From Polynucleobacter meluiroseus (GTDB lineage: Bacteria; Pseudomonadota; Gammaproteobacteria; Burkholderiales; Burkholderiaceae): 5,104 nucleotides of DNA. Within the stretch, counting starts at the first letter, position 1, and each line of letters starts with the position of its first letter. The translations under genes and the position numbers were made by a program. The notes beneath the pieces were generated by a model, which made no database searches, was not told the origin of the DNA, and saw only the letters and a program-made list of their open reading frames with translations. Where the stretch lies: the NCBI GenBank assembly GCA_945867755.1, contig CAMBJN010000108.1:1-5104 (forward strand), written 5' to 3'. Shown here piece after piece: positions 1 to 4,458 of the stretch.

Positions 1-79
1 TGATAGCTAATGCAAAATTAGCGTAAAGCGAGCCCACTAAACCAAATAGCAAACCGACCAGTGATGTGCGATGTTTCAT
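1..79 (-). CDS. coxB: Exported protein, N-terminal fragment; probable cytochrome c oxidase subunit II
   Basis: Partial gene: it starts with ATG at 79 on the minus strand and stays open through the window edge, giving 26 codons. The peptide begins MKHRTSL and continues as a hydrophobic stretch ending in FALA-I. That is a classic Sec signal peptide: a positive n-region (K2, H3, R4), a hydrophobic core at about residues 6-19, and an A-x-A-like cleavage site near residues 23-25. A GGGA sequence about 8 nt before the ATG can serve as a weak ribosome binding site. The coxB identity is an inference. CoxB precursors in Burkholderiales have a similar signal peptide ending in ALA, and the cox operon commonly lies beside this methyltransferase/comF/trmL/gpsA/secB region. 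The diagnostic CuA residues lie outside the window, so any other secreted protein remains possible. Confidence 0.5.
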   Translation of the reverse strand, partial: MKHRTSLVGLLFGLVGSLYANFALAI

Positions 80-120
80 GTTCGTTCCCATTTAATAAAT
101 TCTTGAATCTATTGCACCGC

Positions 121-150
121 ATTATCGGCAATGCACTTGATATCTTTCAA
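121..150 (-). promoter_or_regulatory. Probable sigma70-type promoter of the leftward exported-protein (cox) gene
   Basis: Read on the minus strand, a -35 hexamer TTGAAA (150 to 145) and a -10 hexamer GATAAT (126 to 121) are separated by 18 nt. Each matches the consensus at five of six positions. Predicted transcription start is near 114, giving a leader of about 35 nt before the ATG at 79. A 5-bp inverted repeat, GCATT (119-123) and AATGC (130-134), overlaps the -10. It lies in the 168-nt gap 80-247 downstream of the methyltransferase, where no hairpin followed by a T-run is visible, so read-through from upstream could also contribute. Confidence 0.6.
137..150. promoter_or_regulatory. Candidate FNR/Anr-type (CRP/FNR family) binding site
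   Basis: The 14-bp sequence TTGATATCTTTCAA matches the FNR/Anr consensus TTGAT-N4-ATCAA at nine of ten defined positions; only the first base of the right half-site differs. It overlaps the -35 hexamer of the leftward promoter and is centred roughly 30 nt upstream of the predicted start. In this family that placement normally means repression rather than activation. If the downstream gene is aerobic cytochrome oxidase, repression at low oxygen would make sense. The match is seen in the sequence; the regulator and its direction of effect are inferred. Confidence 0.4.
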
Positions 151-247
151 TTATATTTGTAATTTGATTTAGCGCAATAAATTACTAAGGAATCTATACA
201 TTTACACTAGGGTTATTAGACATTAACGTATGTGTGCGCTTGCTTAC

Positions 248-1024
248 TTATTTTTTAGGCCTAACAATTTGATCGGGGCTGATGGTTGTTATTCCAGCTT
301 TCTTTTGAGACAGCAAGGCATCGGGTGCCCATGCGTGCCCGTAGACAACCTCGAGCGTAATGGTCAACTTCAATTCCGTTTGAATCAAATGCTCTACTGA
401 CTCAGGGGAAGTTAATAATCCCAAATTAAACGCCTCTTTGCACAATAAATGAGGGTCATCATAGGACAAAGTCAGGTACTCCATGTCCATCACCGGCTCA
501 GAAAAGCCAGCCTGGATCAATCCATCACCCACATCATGCATGTCCAAACTGCCTGCATTCTTGAGTAAACAATCATTGCGAAAAAGCTTTGCAAGCTCTT
601 TGCCTGTATCTGGGCCAAGATAGCTGAACATCAACAAGCCTTCAGGCTTCAGCCTGCTTCTCCAGCGTTTCATGAGTACCTCAGGTTCACCTCGAAGATG
701 CAACTCCAAGTTTGACCAAATCAAATCAAAATCAGCAGCTCCAATGTCTGATGGCGCTTGGTACTTGTAGAAATGTTGGCGCGTAATTTTTTTAAATAAC
801 TGCGCAAGAGCGTTTGAAGAAAATCTAGAATCAAAACAATGATGATCAGACTCAGGGTAATAGGAAGCTAAAACTGATAGGTTTAATTCGCCAAGGTGGC
901 CAATTTTTTTCGGTTGCAAACGCACAACCTCTAGCTTTTCAGCCATGCGCTGCGCAACTTCTAGGGCTAGAAATTCAGGAATAGTTCTTGAAGCTGCACT
1001 TGGCACTGCTGATGGTGTGGGCAT
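248..1024 (-). CDS. BioC-like class I methyltransferase with degenerate SAM motif
   Basis: This 258-residue protein has the overall form of BioC-related SAM-dependent methyltransferases, the family whose founder methylates malonyl-ACP to start biotin synthesis. Supporting segments are FDLIWSNLELHL (99-110, the post-motif strand of BioC-like proteins), LKPEGLLMFSYLGPDT (125-140), DMHDVGDGLIQAGF (161-174) and a C-terminal EVVYGHAWAP (225-234). The glycine-rich SAM loop, normally DLGxGxG, reads HLGELNL at 43-49: the acidic residue and two glycines are missing. The acidic residue ending strand 2 (D65) is kept. The fold is clear, but methyl transfer or the usual SAM binding is doubtful, so no symbol is given. 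ATG 1024 is the first possible in-frame start, because a TGA lies three codons upstream. No Shine-Dalgarno is visible. It diverges from comF across 25 nt. Confidence 0.85.
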   Translation of the reverse strand: MPTPSAVPSAASRTIPEFLALEVAQRMAEKLEVVRLQPKKIGHLGELNLSVLASYYPESDHHCFDSRFSSNALAQLFKKITRQHFYKYQAPSDIGAADFDLIWSNLELHLRGEPEVLMKRWRSRLKPEGLLMFSYLGPDTGKELAKLFRNDCLLKNAGSLDMHDVGDGLIQAGFSEPVMDMEYLTLSYDDPHLLCKEAFNLGLLTSPESVEHLIQTELKLTITLEVVYGHAWAPDALLSQKKAGITTISPDQIVRPKK

Positions 1025-1030
1025 AAGGCA

Positions 1031-1042
1031 TCAGTATACTGA
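1031..1042. promoter_or_regulatory. 12-bp perfect palindrome in divergent gap; candidate shared -10 or operator
   Basis: TCAGTATACTGA is a perfect palindrome lying almost centrally in the 25-nt gap (1025-1049) between the methyltransferase and comF start codons. Allowing one bulged A at 1030, the repeat extends outward to AGGC (1026-1029) and GCCT (1043-1046). Because of the symmetry, TATACT, a five-of-six match to the -10 consensus, occurs on both strands: 1035-1040 on plus and 1038-1033 on minus. Starts seven nt past each hexamer would fall near 1047 and 1026, leaving leaders of only 2-3 nt. No convincing -35 is present on either side, so an operator role is the main alternative. Confidence 0.4.
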
Positions 1043-1049
1043 GCCTGAC

Positions 1050-1757
1050 ATGTATTTACTTCTGCCTACTTCCTGTATTGGGTGCCAGGAGTTTCAAACG
1101 GCAACGATATGCCAAAAGTGTCGTAAACGACTAAAAGACTTCCAGATAAATCGATGTGCTCAGTGCGCCCTGCCAATAGCACCCCACGAAAAAAATTCTT
1201 TGTGTATGGATTGCCTGAAAAAACGGCCGGCTTTTGATGCAACACTTTGCCTTGACAGTTATGGCGGATTTTTAACGGAAGCAATTCACTCCTATAAATA
1301 CCAACATCAAATTGCGATTGCTCATGGACTTCTAGATGCTTGGCTGGATATTCATCCAGGAAGACTGCAAAACGGCCAAGTGGTCGATTGGATACTGCCT
1401 ATACCGCTTAGCCAAGAAAAACTTCATCAAAGAGGCTTTAATCAATCGTGGGAACTTTGCAAAATATTTTCAAAAAAACTTCGAATTAAAAGTCATTGGA
1501 AAGTACTGCAGAGAATTCACGTTGAAGGCGATCAAGCATCAGCCAGCAAACAAGAGCGGGCCCATCGCTTAAACAATGTTTTCTCAATCATTCCCAAAAA
1601 TATTAGCCTCATTAAAAATAAAAACATTGTTTTAATTGATGATGTCATGACGACTGGGGCAACTTTGAGTGTGATTGCGCAATTACTTAAAGATTTTGGA
1701 GCTCAAAGTGTTCATAATTGGGTCATTCTTAGAACGCCCACTAAATCACCATGCTAA
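1050..1757 (+). CDS. comF: ComF family phosphoribosyltransferase-like protein
   Basis: ComF family protein of 235 residues, the usual length. The N-terminus carries Cys pairs C9-x2-C12, C21-x2-C24, C36-x2-C39 and C52-x2-C55, a zinc-ribbon-like region typical of ComF. The C-terminal half is a type I phosphoribosyltransferase fold with the PRPP-loop motif IVLIDDVMTTGAT at 193-205 and the family segment LPIPLSQEKLHQRGFNQ in the middle. ComF is a cytoplasmic protein needed for inner-membrane DNA uptake or recombination steps of natural transformation in several species; its biochemical activity is poorly defined, and it also occurs in bacteria not known to be competent. An earlier in-frame ATG at 945 would add 35 residues encoded antisense to the methyltransferase start; those residues do not resemble ComF, whose zinc region normally lies close to the N-terminus, so ATG 1050 is chosen. 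The gene overlaps trmL by 7 nt. Confidence 0.93.
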   Translation: MYLLLPTSCIGCQEFQTATICQKCRKRLKDFQINRCAQCALPIAPHEKNSLCMDCLKKRPAFDATLCLDSYGGFLTEAIHSYKYQHQIAIAHGLLDAWLDIHPGRLQNGQVVDWILPIPLSQEKLHQRGFNQSWELCKIFSKKLRIKSHWKVLQRIHVEGDQASASKQERAHRLNNVFSIIPKNISLIKNKNIVLIDDVMTTGATLSVIAQLLKDFGAQSVHNWVILRTPTKSPC

Positions 1758-2221
1758 ATATTGTTCTTGTCGAGCCAGAAATTCCGCCCAACACGGGCAA
1801 CATCATTCGCCTGTGTGCCAATACTGGTGCGCAGCTTCATTTGGTCAAGCCGCTGGGCTTTCCTCTTGAGGATAAAAGCATGAAGCGGGCAGGCTTGGAT
1901 TATCACGAATACGCCAACATGAAGATTCATGAAAGTTGGCAAGATTTTATTCGGCAAGAAAATCCTCCTCAAGATAGGATGTTCGCAATCACAACAAAAG
2001 GCACTGCGACTTTAGCGCAAGCTAAGTTTTTAGAGAATGATTTTTTAATTTTTGGATCTGAAACAAAAGGCCTGACTCAAGATGTGAGAAACCATTTTTT
2101 GCCTGAAAGATGCTTAAGATTGCCAATGAGAGCAAAAAGTCGCAGCTTGAATTTATCGAATGCTGTGGCAGTAATGGTGTACGAAGCTTGGCGTCAAATG
2201 GACTTCAAGGGCGGCGAATAA
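1751..2221 (+). CDS. trmL: tRNA (cytidine/uridine-34-2'-O)-methyltransferase TrmL
   Basis: SPOUT-class (SpoU/TrmH family) RNA methyltransferase of 156 residues, essentially the length of E. coli TrmL (YibK). All three family motifs are intact: NTGNIIR at 14-20 with the conserved Arg20, FGSETKGL at 101-108, and LPM...SRSLNLSNAVAVMVYEAW at 124-148, which forms the trefoil-knot SAM site. In E. coli the enzyme puts a 2'-O-methyl group on the wobble nucleotide of two tRNA-Leu isoacceptors; the same role is expected here. The ATG lies inside the end of comF (shared ATGCTAA, 1751-1757) and no Shine-Dalgarno precedes it, so translation probably depends on ribosomes finishing comF. Its stop codon is four nt from the stop of convergent gpsA, leaving no room for a terminator. 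Confidence 0.96.
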   Translation: MLNIVLVEPEIPPNTGNIIRLCANTGAQLHLVKPLGFPLEDKSMKRAGLDYHEYANMKIHESWQDFIRQENPPQDRMFAITTKGTATLAQAKFLENDFLIFGSETKGLTQDVRNHFLPERCLRLPMRAKSRSLNLSNAVAVMVYEAWRQMDFKGGE

Positions 2222-2225
2222 ATAA

Positions 2226-3254
2226 TTACGCCTCAGACTTGGCGTCTCTACCCATCAATAATTTAACCGCCGTCGCTGCATCCAATTCTTTGAACAACAC
2301 CTCACATACCATGTGAGTGATAGGCATTTCAATGCCCTTGGATTTTGCAAGATCACTGACCGCTTGAGCGCAAAGCACGCCCTCTGCAACATGCCCCAGA
2401 TGACCGAGTATTTCTGGTAATTTTTTTCCTGTGGCCAACTGAAGACCGACACGTCGATTTCTTGATAAGTCACCGGTCGCAGTCAAAATTAAATCTCCAA
2501 GGCCAGTCAAACCCATGGCTGTTTCAGATTTACCGCCCATGGCTGTTATTAAACGCATCATCTCCGATAAGCCACGAGTTAATAACGCAGCTCTGGCATT
2601 TAAACCTAAGCCCAAGCCATCGCCTATACCTGTTGCAATAGCTAAAACATTTTTGATGGCACCACCCAGCTCAACGCCAACGATATCGTTACTGCCATAA
2701 ATGCGCATGTTGCCATGGTGCAAAGCATCTTGAACCAAAACAATTAAATCATTTGAATCACTTGCAACAGTCAACGCGCAAGGCAAGCCTTTTGCAACCT
2801 CTGAAGCAAAACTTGGGCCTGACAGAACTGCAGTTCTGATGCCTCTGTCATTGGCGGAGCCAAGATTCAACTCCCTTGCAATGACTTGATGTGGCATCAA
2901 TGAAGTTTTTGGTTCCAAGCCCTTACACAACCAAACCCAATTTTTAGGGGTCTGCTGAAGTTGCAGTAATTGATTAACCGTTTCCTTTAGACCAGAAACA
3001 GGGGTTGCAATCAACAATAAATCTTCTTCAAGACAATTTTTAAATAACTGATTCCAATCGCTGCTGATTAAAAGTTCAGCTGGCAATCGAATATCTTGAA
3101 GATACTGTTGATTAGAGCCCGTTGCTCGAATACTTTCAGCAAGTTCGGCAGACCGACTCCACAAGGTAACTGGAAGTCCTTTTTTATTTTTTGAGGCATG
3201 CATGGCCATAGCGGTTCCCCATGCACCCGCCCCAAGAAAATAAATGTGCTTCAT
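2226..3254 (-). CDS. gpsA: Glycerol-3-phosphate dehydrogenase [NAD(P)+]
   Basis: GpsA reduces dihydroxyacetone phosphate to sn-glycerol 3-phosphate, the backbone precursor of phospholipids, in the cytoplasm. The 342-residue protein has the N-terminal Rossmann signature GAGAWGTAMA at 8-17, ATPVSGL at 83-89, CKG with Lys111, the SGPSFA motif at 145-150, ELGGAIKNVLAIATGIGDG at 195-213 with the catalytic Lys201, GLGDLILTA at 251-259 and SRNRR at 264-268. Length is normal for the family and no key residue is missing. It is the last gene of the leftward operon; its ATG overlaps the secB stop by one nt (TAATG), with no Shine-Dalgarno of its own, which implies translational coupling to secB. The E. 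coli order secB-gpsA is conserved, but the cysE that follows in E. coli is absent here and trmL converges on it instead. Confidence 0.98.
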   Translation of the reverse strand: MKHIYFLGAGAWGTAMAMHASKNKKGLPVTLWSRSAELAESIRATGSNQQYLQDIRLPAELLISSDWNQLFKNCLEEDLLLIATPVSGLKETVNQLLQLQQTPKNWVWLCKGLEPKTSLMPHQVIARELNLGSANDRGIRTAVLSGPSFASEVAKGLPCALTVASDSNDLIVLVQDALHHGNMRIYGSNDIVGVELGGAIKNVLAIATGIGDGLGLGLNARAALLTRGLSEMMRLITAMGGKSETAMGLTGLGDLILTATGDLSRNRRVGLQLATGKKLPEILGHLGHVAEGVLCAQAVSDLAKSKGIEMPITHMVCEVLFKELDAATAVKLLMGRDAKSEA

Positions 3255-3745
3255 TAGCTAGGCAGAATAATTCCGCTGTCGTTTGAAGCTTCCGCTTGAC
3301 CGCCCTGCGCCATGCGTTGCTCATACAAAGCATGGAAATTAATTTCAGCCAAATGAACAGGCTGAAATCCTGCGCGACTAATCATGTCCGCAATATTTGC
3401 ACGCAAATATGGGAACAAAATAGTTGGGCAAGCGATTGCCAATAAAGGACTCATTTGTTCTTCAGGCATATTACGAATCTCAAAAATACCTGATTGCTGA
3501 GCCTCTACCAAAAAGAGCACCTTGTCATCAACCTTGGTTGTCACACTACCAATTAAAGTAACGTGAAAATTGACATCGTCCAATTGATTAGCTTGAATAT
3601 CAACTTGAACTTCTAATTTTGGCTCACCTTGATTTAATAAAATTTCTGGGGCATTGGGTTGCTCCAAAGAAATGTCTTTTAAATACACGCGTTGAATTTG
3701 AAAGCTTGGGTCTTGGCCCATTTCATTGTTAACTGCTTCTGTCAT
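3254..3745 (-). CDS. secB: Protein-export chaperone SecB
   Basis: SecB is a homotetrameric cytoplasmic chaperone that keeps precursor proteins unfolded and passes them to SecA for export. The 163-residue protein carries the family core: FQIQRVYLKDISLEQPNAP at 15-33, then VNFHVTLIGSVTTK at 58-71, CPTILFPYLRANIADMISRAGF at about 106-127, and QPVHLAEINFHALY at 128-141. The C-terminal tail beyond residue 145 (QGGQAEASND...) is a flexible extension, as is usual; it makes the protein slightly longer than E. coli SecB (about 155). Start 3745 is fixed by the only clear Shine-Dalgarno in this operon. The gene follows grxC after 7 nt and overlaps gpsA by one nt. Confidence 0.98.
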   Translation of the reverse strand: MTEAVNNEMGQDPSFQIQRVYLKDISLEQPNAPEILLNQGEPKLEVQVDIQANQLDDVNFHVTLIGSVTTKVDDKVLFLVEAQQSGIFEIRNMPEEQMSPLLAIACPTILFPYLRANIADMISRAGFQPVHLAEINFHALYEQRMAQGGQAEASNDSGIILPS

Positions 3746-3750
3746 ATTTT

Positions 3751-3754
3751 TCCT
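3751..3754 (-). promoter_or_regulatory. Ribosome binding site of secB
   Basis: AGGA on the minus strand, five nt before the secB ATG at 3745. Its first two bases are the last two bases of the grxC stop codon (TAG, 3755-3753), so termination on grxC and initiation on secB occupy the same ribosome footprint. It is notable because the other genes of this operon have no recognisable Shine-Dalgarno. Confidence 0.75.
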
Positions 3755-4013
3755 ATTTAATTGCTAATAAGGGGTCTAATTTACCTGCTTTGTCCAATGC
3801 TGATAGATCATCAAAACCACCAACATGTGTTTCACCTATAAAAATCTGAGGCACAGTGCGGCGCCCAGTTCTGGTCATCATTTCTTCACGGCGAACCGGA
3901 TCAACATCAATCAAGATTTTTTCAGTGATTTCAACACCCTTCGAAACCAGCAATCTCTCAGCCATGATGCAATATGGGCACACTCTGGTGCTGTACATGG
4001 TAATTGTTGTCAT
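3753..4013 (-). CDS. grxC: Glutaredoxin 3
   Basis: Dithiol glutaredoxin of 86 residues, close to the E. coli GrxC length. The redox active site is CPYC at 12-15. The glutathione-binding elements are RRTVPQIFI at 51-59 (cis-proline loop, T53-V54-P55) and GGFDD at 65-69. It reduces protein disulfides and glutathione mixed disulfides using glutathione in the cytoplasm. It lies between the rhodanese (three nt upstream) and secB (seven nt downstream), as in E. coli yibN-grxC-secB-gpsA. It is in the same reading frame as the rhodanese, separated only by TAA and one ATC codon. No Shine-Dalgarno is visible, so coupling to rhodanese translation is likely. Confidence 0.97.
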   Translation of the reverse strand: MTTITMYSTRVCPYCIMAERLLVSKGVEITEKILIDVDPVRREEMMTRTGRRTVPQIFIGETHVGGFDDLSALDKAGKLDPLLAIK

Positions 4014-4016
4014 GAT

Positions 4017-4436
4017 TTACTTTTTTTTAATGAGTGGCATGCCCGCCTGATTCCAAGCAGAAATCCCACCTTCTAAGCTCATCACCTCTTTACAACCCGC
4101 TTTTTTAAGCTTTGCAAGGGCGGTATTTGCTTTATTTCCGCTCAAACAAACTAAAATGATAGGCTTATTGCTATCAATTTTTGCTTGTTTTAAGCCTGAA
4201 TCAAGCTCTGAAAGTGGCAAATGCTTAGAATTTGGAATGTGGCCTGCTTTGTATTCATTGGCCTCGCGGATATCAAGAATCTGCGCTTGACGCTGATTAA
4301 TCCATTGCACAGACTCATGCACACTGAGCAGCTGTTTGTTGAGGCGCCCCAAGATCTGGGGCAATGCCAAGGCCAATCCTGATGTAAGCAGGGTGGCAAG
4401 AAGTAATAAATTATTTGTATTTGTTAAGAAGTCCAT
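4017..4436 (-). CDS. yibN: Membrane-anchored rhodanese-domain protein (YibN-like)
   Basis: This 139-residue protein has one N-terminal transmembrane helix (about residues 10-27, NLLLLATLLTSGLALALP), then a cytoplasmic-type rhodanese domain: ILDIREANEYKAGHIPNSKHLP (53-74) and an active-site loop CLSGNK at 97-102 with the likely sulfur-carrying Cys97. The final loop residue, often Arg, is Lys102 here. GGISAWNQAGMP (123-134) closes the domain. Rhodaneses carry persulfide sulfur; the physiological partner of YibN-type proteins is not settled, although E. coli YibN has been reported to associate with the YidC membrane insertase, which would fit the adjacent secB. An in-frame ATG exists at 4556 and another at 4460, but both read into gpmA; ATG 4436 gives the usual M-x-F start just before the helix. 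It heads the operon and has a consensus -10 directly upstream. Confidence 0.93.
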   Translation of the reverse strand: MDFLTNTNNLLLLATLLTSGLALALPQILGRLNKQLLSVHESVQWINQRQAQILDIREANEYKAGHIPNSKHLPLSELDSGLKQAKIDSNKPIILVCLSGNKANTALAKLKKAGCKEVMSLEGGISAWNQAGMPLIKKK

Positions 4437-4442
4437 TAGTAA

Positions 4443-4450
4443 ATTATAGA
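4443..4450. promoter_or_regulatory. Overlapping divergent -10 elements between rhodanese operon and gpmA
   Basis: The 22-nt gap 4437-4458 contains a perfect TATAAT on the minus strand (4448 to 4443) and TATAGA on the plus strand (4445-4450, four of six). Counting seven nt downstream puts the minus start at about 4436, the A of the rhodanese ATG, and the plus start at about 4457, two nt before the gpmA ATG. A weak plus -35, TTGTTA, lies at 4421-4426 with an 18-nt spacer. No good minus -35 is seen; the best region is inside gpmA codons 3-5. Leaderless divergent transcription is inferred. Confidence 0.5.
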
Positions 4451-4458
4451 ATGTGAAC

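Noticed and set aside
73..83. Shared 11-nt sequence GAACATGAAAC at the coxB-like start and at the gpmA start (4455-4465)
   Set aside because: It is only a start codon followed by a common Lys codon with short flanks; too short to treat as a repeat or a regulon site.
945..1049. Longer comF reading frame beginning at ATG 945
   Set aside because: The extra 35 residues lie antisense to the methyltransferase start, do not look like a ComF N-terminus, and would push the zinc-ribbon cysteines unusually far from the start.
1066..1284. 72-codon open frame antisense to comF
   Set aside because: It lies wholly within the clear ComF coding region, has no recognisable motif and no start signal.
2255..2700. 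Open frames within and opposite gpsA
   Set aside because: They overlap a full-length gpsA with all motifs intact; their translations have no family resemblance.
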